17,931 bases of DNA from Clostridiales bacterium (GTDB taxonomy: Bacteria; Bacillota; Clostridia; TANB77; CAG-508): positions 1 through 17,931 of the forward strand of contig SFKS01000020.1 of NCBI GenBank assembly GCA_004554705.1, given 5' to 3'. The translations under genes were made by a program, and so were the position numbers. This document shows, one piece after another, positions 7,502 to 13,997 of the stretch; position 1 is the stretch's first letter; each line of letters opens with the position of its first letter. The notes under the pieces were generated by a model that was not told the origin of the DNA, ran no database searches, and worked only from the letters and a program-made list of their open reading frames with translations.

Positions 7502-9157
7502 CTAAATTGGTTTTTCATCTTTATATATTTTTAGTTTCACTAGTATTTTATATAGTTTTGTTCCAAATGGTATCATATACATGTCTTCTTTGCTAAGTGT
7601 TTTTGTTGCAATCAGCATTACCCCATATATTATTGCACCAATTAATATGGCAATTATTGTTGCTTTTGAATTCCCTATCCTGTCTATTAGTACATAATGA
7701 GTTCCATAAGCTACTAGCCCCATTATTCCTGCTGAAATTAATGGTTTTATTATATGCTTTATAATTTTTATATCCAGTTTTATATATTTGCTTAAATAAA
7801 AGCTACATATTGCAAAATTTATGGCTTGACATATTGCTGAACTGATTGGAGAGCCTAATATGTTTATTTTTGGATTGCTTACTAGTATTATATTTAATAT
7901 TGTTTTTACTCCTGCTCCAATTGCTAGAGCTATTGCTGGCACATGAGTTTTTCCTAATCCATATAGTCCTCCATTTATTACATAACTTAATGCTACAAAT
8001 GTCATTGATATTGAGGTTATTGCGAGTATACTTGCACCATCAGAGTAATTTGGGTATATGGTTTTTAATATTGGTTCAGCTAAAACAACTAAACCTACTG
8101 CACATGGTAGAATTATTATAATTGTCAAGAAAAAAGAGAATGATAATCTTTTTACTGCTGTTTCTCTGTCTTTTCTTGCAAGTGAAGCTGCTATTGCAGG
8201 TACTAATGCTGTGCAAAATGCTGCATTTATTGCAAGAGGAAGACGTACAATTGTTTCTATCTTTGAAACCATACCTGAAAGTTGCATTGCTTTCAATTCT
8301 AGTGCTTCTTTTCCCCCTTGAATTATTCCTTGAAATGCTGTTTGAATACAATTACTTACTGTTAACGTATCAATTGTTGCATTTAATTCTGCAACTAGTG
8401 AGCCTATTGTCATTGGTATTGATACTGCAAATATTATCTTTAAAATTTGTTTTGTTGTTTTTGTTTCCATCTCTACTGTTTGATTCTTGCAGTCTTCTAA
8501 TATTTCTTTTCTTTGTTTTCTATAAAATATTACAATATATATAAAGGCTATTAATATTGCAATAGTACTTGATAAATTTCCTGCAGCTGCCATTATTGCA
8601 GTGTCTTTACCTATTGTGCAATACACAAAGGTTATTGTTAACAGGCAATTTAAAAATTGTTCTAAAGTTTGTGTGATACTTGTTGGTTTCATTGTTCCAA
8701 GTCCTGCAAAATAGCCTCTCATAACTGCCCCTGCTGCAACAAACATTATAGCTGGTGCTAGTACCATTAGTGTATATCTAACACCCTCAACGTTTATTAT
8801 ATTTTTTGCTATGAAATCAGCTCCAAGAAATAATCCTAAGGACATTACAACACCTATAGTTGTAAAAGTTTTTAAGGCAGTTCTAAATATTCTGTGTGCA
8901 CCTTTATGGTCTCCTATTGCTACTCTTTCAGATACAAGTTTTGAAATTACTGTTGGAATACCTACTGATGATAAAGTTAATAGTAATGAATAGATTTGAT
9001 ATCCTGTCGCATAATATCCATTTCCTATGTCTCCAAATCCTTCTATGTTTATTATTACTAGTCTATATAAGAAGCCTAATATTTTTATGAGTACTTGTGC
9101 AATCATTAACATTAGAACATTTTTCATGAATGATACTTGTTTTTTTGTTTTTTTCAT
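7502..9157 (-). CDS. SpoVB/YtgP-type polysaccharide or lipid-linked precursor flippase (MOP superfamily)
   Basis: The 551-residue protein has about 14 hydrophobic segments and the MOP-exporter layout. The N-terminus reads FMKNVLMLMIAQVLIKILGF, followed by GYYATGYQIYSLLLTLSSVGIPTVISKLVSE, a typical SpoVB/YtgP opening. Other family-like stretches are GAVMRGYFAGLGTM, LPLAINAAFCTALVPAIAASLARKD and GGLYGLGKTHVPA. Relatives flip lipid-linked cell-wall precursors, and SpoVB is needed for spore cortex synthesis. Sequence alone cannot separate SpoVB from YtgP/MurJ-like paralogues. The ATG follows GAGGGAG closely. It is the first gene after the tRNA operon terminator and has its own promoter (9181-9209). 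Confidence 0.85.
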   Translation of the reverse strand: MKKTKKQVSFMKNVLMLMIAQVLIKILGFLYRLVIINIEGFGDIGNGYYATGYQIYSLLLTLSSVGIPTVISKLVSERVAIGDHKGAHRIFRTALKTFTTIGVVMSLGLFLGADFIAKNIINVEGVRYTLMVLAPAIMFVAAGAVMRGYFAGLGTMKPTSITQTLEQFLNCLLTITFVYCTIGKDTAIMAAAGNLSSTIAILIAFIYIVIFYRKQRKEILEDCKNQTVEMETKTTKQILKIIFAVSIPMTIGSLVAELNATIDTLTVSNCIQTAFQGIIQGGKEALELKAMQLSGMVSKIETIVRLPLAINAAFCTALVPAIAASLARKDRETAVKRLSFSFFLTIIIILPCAVGLVVLAEPILKTIYPNYSDGASILAITSISMTFVALSYVINGGLYGLGKTHVPAIALAIGAGVKTILNIILVSNPKINILGSPISSAICQAINFAICSFYLSKYIKLDIKIIKHIIKPLISAGIMGLVAYGTHYVLIDRIGNSKATIIAILIGAIIYGVMLIATKTLSKEDMYMIPFGTKLYKILVKLKIYKDEKPI

Positions 9158-9180
9158 TTGCTCCCTCGTTTTTTCTTTTA

Positions 9181-9209
9181 TTTATATCATATATTAAGAA
9201 ATTTTACAA
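9181..9209 (-). promoter_or_regulatory. Promoter for the flippase-exonuclease-permease run
   Basis: TTGTAA (9204-9209), a 17-base spacer and TATAAA (9181-9186) are read on the minus strand. The predicted start is about 20 bases before the flippase ATG. It lies just past the U-run of the tRNA terminator. Confidence 0.6.
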
Positions 9210-9210
9210 C

Positions 9211-9252
9211 AAAAAAAATAAAAGTTAAGAACAATTTCAAAACTTCTATTTT
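9211..9252 (-). terminator. Terminator of the tRNA operon
   Basis: AAAATAGAAGTT and AACTTTTATTTT pair over 12 positions with one G-U, around a 14-nt loop. A run of eight T residues starts within the second arm. It begins a few bases after the tRNA-Thr CCA end. Confidence 0.7.
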
Positions 9253-9256
9253 TTAT

Positions 9257-9548
9257 TGGAGCCGCTAGTCAGATTTGAACTGACGACCTACTGATTCATA
9301 CCACTACAATTTTCATTGCCTTAACGTTTGTGGTCTGGACTTTCTCTTTACCATGGCATTACAATGCTTTAGGTACACCGTATAAAGTCTCTACACTTGA
9401 TTTCTCTAGCTCGGGATTAGCATATCTAAAACTTAGCTTTCCCCGAATTAGCGGTGTCCACTTTATATATTTCTACATAAAGGTGCAAGTTGATTTGAGG
9501 TTTTCCTCTCTTACAAGTCAGTTGCTCTACCAGCTGAGCTACAGCGGC
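9257..9548 (-). tRNA. tRNA-Thr(UGU), interrupted by a group I intron
   Basis: Exon 1 is 9548-9513 (36 nt) and exon 2 is 9296-9257 (40 nt). Joined, they give a normal 76-nt tRNA with encoded CCA. The acceptor pairs GCCGCTG with TAGCGGC (one G-U); the D stem is GCTC/GAGC; the anticodon stem is ACTGA/TCAGT with loop CTTGTAA; the T arm is GTCAG-TTCAAAT-CTGAC. The anticodon UGU reads Thr ACN codons. The anticodon arm matches the usual Firmicute tRNA-Thr sequence. The discriminator base is U rather than A. Neither half can work alone, so a functional tRNA requires removal of 216 nt from between U36 and A37. It is the last gene of a Lys-Glu-Thr operon, 14 bases after tRNA-Glu. Confidence 0.92.
9297..9512 (-). 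ncRNA. Group I self-splicing intron in the tRNA-Thr anticodon loop
   Basis: The 216-nt intron has the expected ends: exon 1 ends in U (9513) and the intron ends in G (9297). P1 pairs UGUAAG (9515-9510, anticodon plus three intron bases) with CUUGCA (9489-9484), leaving the diagnostic U-G pair at the splice site (9513 with 9486). P2 is a 9-bp hairpin with GAAA loop (9461-9482). P3 pairs ACACCG (9457-9452) with CGGUGU (9380-9375). P4 pairs UUCGGG (9447-9442) with CCCGAG (9415-9410, outer U-G). P7 pairs GACUUU (9389-9384) with AAAGUC (9343-9338). P9 pairs ACCAC (9334-9330) with GUGGU (9304-9300) and holds CAAU-GAAA-AUUG (9318-9307). Core strings GUGUAGAGACU and GUCCAG match those of the Azoarcus tRNA-Ile intron (IC3-like). 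No homing endonuclease ORF is present. Confidence 0.93.
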
Positions 9549-9562
9549 ATCAAATATTAAAT

Positions 9563-9637
9563 TGGTGACCCCGACGGGAATCGAACCCATGTCTCCGCCG
9601 TGAAAGGGCGATGTCTTAACCGCTTGACCACGGGGCC
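9563..9637 (-). tRNA. tRNA-Glu(UUC)
   Basis: A 75-nt tRNA with encoded CCA. The acceptor pairs GGCCCCG with CGGGGTC, the anticodon stem is TCGCC/GGCGG with loop CTTTCAC giving anticodon UUC, and the T arm contains GGGTTCGATTCCC. It is intact and lies seven bases after tRNA-Lys. Confidence 0.95.
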
Positions 9638-9644
9638 ATAATAT

Positions 9645-9720
9645 TGGTGAGCTATCGCGGACTCGAACCGCGGACAACTTGATTAAAAGTCAAGTGCTCT
9701 ACCACCTGAGCTAATAGCCC
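9645..9720 (-). tRNA. tRNA-Lys(UUU)
   Basis: A 76-nt tRNA with encoded CCA. The acceptor pairs GGGCTAT with ATAGCTC, the anticodon stem is CTTGA/TCAAG with loop CTTTTAA giving anticodon UUU, and the T arm is GCGGTTCGAGTCCGC. It is the first gene of the tRNA operon. Confidence 0.95.
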
Positions 9721-9767
9721 ATAATTCTTTCGAATTATAGAAGCAGTTGTTTCAAACAACCGCTTCT
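9721..9767 (-). promoter_or_regulatory. Two tandem hairpins in the tRNA operon leader
   Basis: Between promoter and tRNA-Lys lie two hairpins. The first (9739-9767) pairs AGAAGCGGTTGT with ACAACTGCTTCT (one G-U, tiny loop). The second (9721-9738) is ATAATTC-GAAA-GAATTAT and abuts the first tRNA base. They could protect or mark the precursor 5' end for processing. The first also overlaps the predicted start site and could be an operator. Confidence 0.6.
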
Positions 9768-9769
9768 CT

Positions 9770-9798
9770 ATAATACTACATTTTTTGTAAGCTGTCAA
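9770..9798 (-). promoter_or_regulatory. Promoter of the tRNA operon
   Basis: TTGACA (9793-9798), a 17-base spacer and TATTAT (9770-9775) are read on the minus strand. This is a strong sigma-A type promoter about 50 bases before tRNA-Lys. Confidence 0.8.
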
Positions 9799-9838
9799 TA
9801 CTTTTTTTATATTTTTTACCATTTTTTGTTTTTATTTA

Positions 9839-9897
9839 GATTTACTACTAAAAAATTCGCTTTGGTCTCATCGGAGCTTTTATATTTATTATAAATT
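9839..9897. repeat. Solo copy of the dispersed repeat that forms the 11.5-kb palindrome
   Basis: About 59 bases, from TTTACTACTAAAAAATTCGC to TATTATAAATT, resemble both arms of the palindrome at 11471-11624. Over the last ~31 bases only one base differs from the reversed right arm. Here it stands alone, between the tRNA promoter and the HD gene terminator. Confidence 0.65.
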
Positions 9898-9902
9898 ATA
9901 GT

Positions 9903-9927
9903 AAGGGTTCCTAAAATAGGAACCCTT
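9903..9927 (-). terminator. Hairpin terminator after the HD phosphohydrolase gene
   Basis: AAGGGTTCCTA and TAGGAACCCTT form a perfect 11-bp stem with a three-base loop, just past the stop codon. The downstream T run on the minus strand is weak, so termination may be incomplete. Confidence 0.6.
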
Positions 9928-9930
9928 GTT

Positions 9931-11067
9931 TTAGAGATTCAACCCCTTTCCATACCTTACGAAGTATTTGTAAAGCTCCATACACATTGGTGTTAGCATC
10001 TCCTTACCTTCATCAATGTTTTTTTGTCTCTTTAGAATTGCTCTTAGAAAATAGCTGTCTCTTGTTCCTGCCATCAATTGCCTATAGCATTCGCTATCTG
10101 CGGATAAGTAATCCGCACCTTTAATAAGAGTATAGTGCTCACTTTCTTTAGTGAGCCTGAGTTCTTTGAGAGCATCAGCTATATATTGTGGCAGTACTTT
10201 GTACACATGTTCCTCCATCATTGCATCTTCATACGTTTCAGTAGCTTTCCTGAATCCAGGTATTCTGTCCTTAATAGGGGAGGGGATATCCTTTGTCCAG
10301 TTTTCTGCTACGTCGTGGAAGATACCCATGAAAAACATCTTTGTTGCTAGTCTTTCATTCTCTGGTTCTTGTTCCAAAGACATAAAGTATGCCCAAACCG
10401 CTGTATCAAACAAATGTCCTAATACAGAGCATTCTATATTGTAATTACAGATTGCCCACCGGTTTTGGTTTCTAAGCTTCGAAAAAGATTTCAAAACTTC
10501 GAACATAGGTTTTTCCTGCTCGTTATATATTTCTTTAACGGCGGGAATATCCTCATAAGTTTCCAAAGATTTTATAATCTCTCGGTGCTTACGGAGATAA
10601 TCTCCGTTTATTTTGTGTTGGATTTCCAAAAGCTCAATGTACGTAGCTATTTTACTAGCTGCTTTGTATATTTTTGCTTCATATGTTCCAACTCCACCAG
10701 AGATATACTCTGCAAATCCTTCGTCTGTCTCTTCGGAGATAATTTTCATCGTCTCCTTGTCAAAAACATCTTTTGGAATGTTTCCAACTTTACAGATCTC
10801 ATCTATGATGAATTCCGGTGTATCGAAATTTACATGAGCTTTTTGAAAAGCTCTGTAAATCGCAATCTTTGGGAATCTCTCCCAGATAATAGTTTTGCCT
10901 TCATTTTCAGCTTGTTTGCCAAGAATAAAAGCTGTGATACAGTTTAATGCTTGTTTGGCAAGTTCATTGTACTTGCCCTCGGTCACAAACTGTGTCCATC
11001 GACGGAGACAATTCAACCGTACAAAAACCTCGTTTGATGCCTTTACACTTTTATAGGTTATTCTCAT
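9931..11067 (-). CDS. YfbR-like HD-domain phosphohydrolase (possible 5'-nucleotidase)
   Basis: The 378-residue protein has an HD-domain region in its second half. It shows NRWAICNYN (compare NRWPLM of E. coli YfbR), an upstream His near residue 218 (GHLFDTAVWAY), the metal-binding His251-Asp252 in FHDVAENWTKDIPSPIK, and a later Asp in GADYLSADSECY. YfbR hydrolyses deoxyribonucleoside monophosphates. This protein is nearly twice that length, and its N-terminal ~190 residues are unrecognised. The ATG at 11067 is chosen because AAGGAGG sits eight bases upstream; the ATG at 11073 is only two bases from it. Codon use is unlike the neighbours (CGG, CGT, CGA, CTC, CCC, GCC occur freely), suggesting horizontal transfer. 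It has its own promoter and terminator. Confidence 0.75.
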   Translation of the reverse strand: MRITYKSVKASNEVFVRLNCLRRWTQFVTEGKYNELAKQALNCITAFILGKQAENEGKTIIWERFPKIAIYRAFQKAHVNFDTPEFIIDEICKVGNIPKDVFDKETMKIISEETDEGFAEYISGGVGTYEAKIYKAASKIATYIELLEIQHKINGDYLRKHREIIKSLETYEDIPAVKEIYNEQEKPMFEVLKSFSKLRNQNRWAICNYNIECSVLGHLFDTAVWAYFMSLEQEPENERLATKMFFMGIFHDVAENWTKDIPSPIKDRIPGFRKATETYEDAMMEEHVYKVLPQYIADALKELRLTKESEHYTLIKGADYLSADSECYRQLMAGTRDSYFLRAILKRQKNIDEGKEMLTPMCMELYKYFVRYGKGLNL

Positions 11068-11147
11068 ATTCATTTCCTCCTTAAAATTATTTGTCTCTTG
11101 CATATCCTTAAGAGGTCGCAAGGAAGACTTATAAATGAATATAATAT

Positions 11148-11176
11148 ATTATATCATATTTTTATGTTTACTTCAA
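11148..11176 (-). promoter_or_regulatory. Promoter for the HD phosphohydrolase gene
   Basis: TTGAAG (11171-11176), a 17-base spacer and TATAAT (11148-11153) are read on the minus strand. The leader before the ATG at 11067 would be about 75 bases. Confidence 0.65.
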
Positions 11177-11243
11177 GGTTTGCATTCTTTGATTATAATT
11201 TTTTTGGTTTGACCATAAATAATATTTCTTACCTTTATAGTCT

Positions 11244-11429
11244 TTATCCTTTATTTATTTTTTCTAATAAATCTTCAACATCAATTCCATGGACTTCACA
11301 TGCTTCTTCTATTGTCTCTGCTTGTGATGCTGGGCAACCTAAGCAATGCATTCCAGCTTCTATTAATATTTCTGCTTTTTCTGGTGCTATTTCTAATAAC
11401 TCGCCTATTTTTGTTGTTCTTTCTATCAT
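11244..11429 (-). CDS. DUF1858 / hybrid-cluster-protein-associated redox disulfide protein
   Basis: This complete 61-residue protein matches the small DUF1858 fold. A short helical N-terminus (TKIGELLEIAPEKAEILIEA) leads to GMHCLGCPAS with a CxxC pair (Cys29, Cys32), then AETIEEACEVHGID and a C-terminal helix. Relatives occur alone in anaerobes or near hybrid-cluster proteins and are thought to act as thiol redox or metal-binding proteins, but the function is not established. AAGGAGG six bases before the ATG supports the start. It sits between the palindromic repeat and the HD gene promoter and is probably transcribed alone. Confidence 0.88.
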   Translation of the reverse strand: MIERTTKIGELLEIAPEKAEILIEAGMHCLGCPASQAETIEEACEVHGIDVEDLLEKINKG

Positions 11430-11460
11430 CTTTTTCCTCCTTGAAATTTATAACTTATTG

Positions 11461-11637
11461 TTACTATTCAGACTTACTACTAAAAAATTCGCCCAACGCA
11501 GGAGTTTTATATTTAGAATAAATTGAGGACCTAAGAAAAACATCGTAGGCGTATCCATCGTGGGCTCAATTTATAATAAATATAAAAGCTCCGACGAGAT
11601 TGGGCGAGAATTTAGTAAATTAAGGGTGAATAGTAAT
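11461..11637. repeat. Long imperfect palindromic element (MITE-like)
   Basis: Outer arms TTACTATTCA (11461-11470) and TGAATAGTAA (11628-11637) are perfect inverses. The arms inside them (11471-11527 and 11564-11624) are imperfect inverses of about 55 bases, sharing AATTCGCCCAA against TTGGGCGAGAATT and the A/T-rich TTTTATATTT against AAATATAAAA. The unpaired centre (11528-11563) is richer in G+C and carries two copies of CATCGTRGG. A related half copy lies at 9839-9897. There is no ORF. It may be a non-autonomous mobile element or a structured intergenic RNA. Confidence 0.65.
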
Positions 11638-11676
11638 AACTTATTTGAAATTTTAACACATTTTTTATAAAAAGTA

Positions 11677-11705
11677 TAGACAATTTTCAAAAATTGTAGT
11701 AGAAT
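11677..11705 (+). promoter_or_regulatory. Promoter of the type IV secretion cassette with internal dyad
   Basis: TAGACA (11677-11682), a 17-base spacer and TAGAAT (11700-11705) each differ from consensus by one base. The spacer holds a perfect dyad, ACAATTTT-CA-AAAATTGT (11680-11697), placed where a repressor dimer would block RNA polymerase. Confidence 0.6.
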
Positions 11706-11739
11706 AATGAAAAATTATGAAAGGTGGTGTTATTTTAAA

Positions 11740-11874
11740 ATATTAATTCATTTATTTTTTGCATCTTTTATTTTTAACATTTTCATAACTTTTTATTCTA
11801 TTTATTCATTTTTTGAAATGAGTATTTTTCACAAATTACAAGGTTCAAAATTAAAATTTAAGAAAATCTTTTGA
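11740..11874 (+). CDS. Possible 44-residue small membrane protein leading the T4SS cassette
   Basis: This frame has no ATG, GTG or TTG start, but its content looks like a protein: a hydrophobic helix (LFFASFIFNIFITFYSIYSF) followed by a basic tail (KLQGSKLKFKKIF). An SD-like GGTGGTG lies ten bases before ATA at 11740. The TGA stop merges with the GAGGAGGG SD of the coupling-protein gene, a common arrangement for coupled genes. I do not recognise it. It may be a real small gene with an AUA start, a decayed gene, or chance, since low-complexity T-rich DNA readily gives hydrophobic frames. Confidence 0.35.
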   Translation: MLIHLFFASFIFNIFITFYSIYSFFEMSIFHKLQGSKLKFKKIF

Positions 11875-11886
11875 GGAGGGCAAATT

Positions 11887-13635
11887 TTGAAATTAATATC
11901 GTTTTTATCACATTTAGTACTTAGTTTCTTATTATCTATATTGTTAGTTATTCCTATTTTAATATTATTTAAACCTATTTATACTGCTTCTAGTTTTATA
12001 GTCCCTTATGCCATTTATCCTTTTGATATATGTAAAACTAGTCCTATAGCCTGGAAATATATAAAAATCATACACATTATTTCATCTTTTTATGTATGCA
12101 TGCTTATTACTAATTCTATTTTAACCATCTTTTTGAAGAGCAAGTTTAATTTTCGTAAGAGAAAGAAGGAGCCTTTTAGTCCAGCATCAGATGGTATAAG
12201 TTTGTATTTAGGAAAAACTGCAGATACAGGAGCTTTAGTCTATTTGCCAGAACAAGGTCTTTATCAAAATTTACTTGTAACTGGTACCATTGGTACTGGA
12301 AAGACCAGTTCTAGCATGTATCCATTTGTCAAGCAGCTTATTGAATATAATTCACAAATAGAAAATAAAAAATTAGGGCTTTTAATTTTAGATGTTAAGG
12401 GCAATTTCTATAAGCAGGTGATGATTTATGCGAAGGAATTTAATAGGTTAGAAGATCTATGTGTTATTGAGCTTGGTGGAGATATTAAGTATAATCCTCT
12501 TGATAAACCCCATTTAAAGCCTTCTGTTTTAGCAAATCGTTTAAAAACAATTTTAACACTATTTTCGCCAAATAATTCCGAATCATATTGGCTTGATAAA
12601 GCAGAAGAAGTTCTAGCTGAAGCTATCAAGCTTTGCAGACTTTATAATAATAATTATGTTACTTTTACTGAAATTCATAAATTAATTAATTTTCCCAATT
12701 ACTATAATGAAAAAGTAATTGTACTTAAAAGCTTATTTAGGTCTGGAAGTCTGGATGCTTCTCAAATATATGATCTTCATTCTTCTCTTACATTTTTTGA
12801 AAATGAATACAAATCACTTGATTCAAGAGTCCTTTCTATTCTAAAATCTGAAATTAATAGAATGACAAATCTTTTTATGTCTGATTATGATATTCAAAAA
12901 ACATTTTGTCCTCAACAAAAAGATGTGAATTTTTCAGGCTTTAGAGAGGTTATTGAAAAAGGTAAAATTGTAGTTTTAAATATGAATATTTCTGTTTTTA
13001 AAAATCTTTCTAAACTTATTGCAGCATATTTAAAACTTGATTTTCAAGCTGAAGTTTTATCTCAACTTTCAAAAGGCAGTATATTCCCTTCCGCATTTAT
13101 ATGTGATGAATTTCATGAATATGTGACAAGTACTGATAGTGATTTTTTTGCTCAAAGTAGAGAAGCTAAGTGTATAAACATCGTAGCTACTCAAAGTTAT
13201 ACTTCACTGCTAAATTCTTTAAAAGATCAATATGCTGTAAAAGCAATTATTCAAAATTTAATTAATAAACTTTGGTACAGGACTGATGATATTTTTACAA
13301 TAGAAGATGCTCAAAAACAAATTGGTAGAGAGGATAAAACAAAAATATCAAAATGTATTTCTGAAAATGCACAAGAAACTAATTACAATTATATAACTAA
13401 TTCCTTAAATTCTAATAAATCCAGTGTTTCAGAAAGCATAACATCACAGATTAATACAGATTATATATATGATTTTAACTTCTTTACTCAAAAATTGGAA
13501 ACGTTTTCTTGCCTTTCTTTCCTTTCCAATGGTAATGAAATTTTATCCCCTATAAAGCTCAAGATGCAACCTTATTTTAAAGAGGATTATTTAGATTCAA
13601 AAAAGAAGGCAAAAAAAAATCACAAAATAATATAG
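11887..13635 (+). CDS. VirD4/TraG-type coupling ATPase (type IV secretory DNA transfer family)
   Basis: The 582-residue protein has two N-terminal membrane helices (about 8-30 and 60-82), a basic stretch FRKRKK, and a RecA-like ATPase. Walker A is GTIGTGKT (133-140), LLILDVKGNFYKQV follows, and Walker B is FICDEFHEY with Asp407-Glu408. The following VATQSYTSLLNSL resembles the TraM-recognition region. Such proteins deliver DNA or protein substrates to a type IV secretion channel. The C-terminus is lysine-rich. The TTG start is supported by GAGGAGGG seven bases upstream. Pilin, VirB6-like and PrgI-like genes follow in the same direction with little spacing. No relaxase or VirB4 is present in this window, so whether it is an active transfer system is unknown. 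Confidence 0.85.
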   Translation: MKLISFLSHLVLSFLLSILLVIPILILFKPIYTASSFIVPYAIYPFDICKTSPIAWKYIKIIHIISSFYVCMLITNSILTIFLKSKFNFRKRKKEPFSPASDGISLYLGKTADTGALVYLPEQGLYQNLLVTGTIGTGKTSSSMYPFVKQLIEYNSQIENKKLGLLILDVKGNFYKQVMIYAKEFNRLEDLCVIELGGDIKYNPLDKPHLKPSVLANRLKTILTLFSPNNSESYWLDKAEEVLAEAIKLCRLYNNNYVTFTEIHKLINFPNYYNEKVIVLKSLFRSGSLDASQIYDLHSSLTFFENEYKSLDSRVLSILKSEINRMTNLFMSDYDIQKTFCPQQKDVNFSGFREVIEKGKIVVLNMNISVFKNLSKLIAAYLKLDFQAEVLSQLSKGSIFPSAFICDEFHEYVTSTDSDFFAQSREAKCINIVATQSYTSLLNSLKDQYAVKAIIQNLINKLWYRTDDIFTIEDAQKQIGREDKTKISKCISENAQETNYNYITNSLNSNKSSVSESITSQINTDYIYDFNFFTQKLETFSCLSFLSNGNEILSPIKLKMQPYFKEDYLDSKKKAKKNHKII

Positions 13636-13650
13636 ATTAATGGAGGTTTT

Positions 13651-13992
13651 ATGAGAAAATTTTATTATATAATTCAAGTTTTATGTTTGACTTTGGTGCT
13701 TCTAAATTGCTTCTGTACTTTTAGCTTTGCTGCTTATCCTAAACTTGTTAATACAATTACAAATGCATTTAAAACTATTGAGAGTTGGATTTTAAGAGTT
13801 TCTACCCCAGCAGCTGCTGTTGCTGTAGGCTCTGGTGTTTTTATGAAAAAGTTTAGTTTTGGAGATGAAGATAGAATTAGAACAGGTAAAAGGATTATTA
13901 GGGGTAGTTTATTTTCATATGCTTTTATACTATGTATAGATTTAATTTTATCTGCCATTCAATTACTTGTATCTAAAACTGAAGAGGGGTGA
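13651..13992 (+). CDS. VirB2/TrbC-like pilin subunit
   Basis: The 113-residue precursor has a signal peptide (MRKFYYIIQ, hydrophobic core, cleavage likely after SFA near residue 27) and two membrane helices. The first includes STPAAAVAVGSGVFM (about 50-66) and the second LFSYAFILCIDLILSAIQLL (about 89-108). A short charged loop (FGDEDRIRTGKRII) lies between them. This size and layout is that of VirB2/TrbC-type pilins of Gram-positive conjugation systems. TGGAGG four bases before the ATG is the SD. The gene starts 15 bases after the coupling ATPase and ends just before the VirB6-like gene, whose SD overlaps its last codons. Confidence 0.7.
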   Translation: MRKFYYIIQVLCLTLVLLNCFCTFSFAAYPKLVNTITNAFKTIESWILRVSTPAAAVAVGSGVFMKKFSFGDEDRIRTGKRIIRGSLFSYAFILCIDLILSAIQLLVSKTEEG

Positions 13993-13997
13993 TTTAA

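Noticed and set aside
9257..9548. Reading the split tRNA as tRNA-Gln(UUG) by an alternative exon junction
   Set aside because: Joining at other points can give a UUG loop, but it breaks the U/G splice-boundary rule and the P1 pairing. The body and anticodon arm match tRNA-Thr, and the U36/A37 junction gives an exact 76-nt tRNA.
9330..9560. Protein-coding frames across the tRNA-Thr region
   Set aside because: They overlap the tRNA exons and intron, have no SD and show no family-like content.
11471..11624. Integron attC-like or phage attachment site in the palindrome
   Set aside because: Inverse GCCCAA/TTGGGC strings are suggestive, but there is no attC-type core spacing, integrase gene or cassette.
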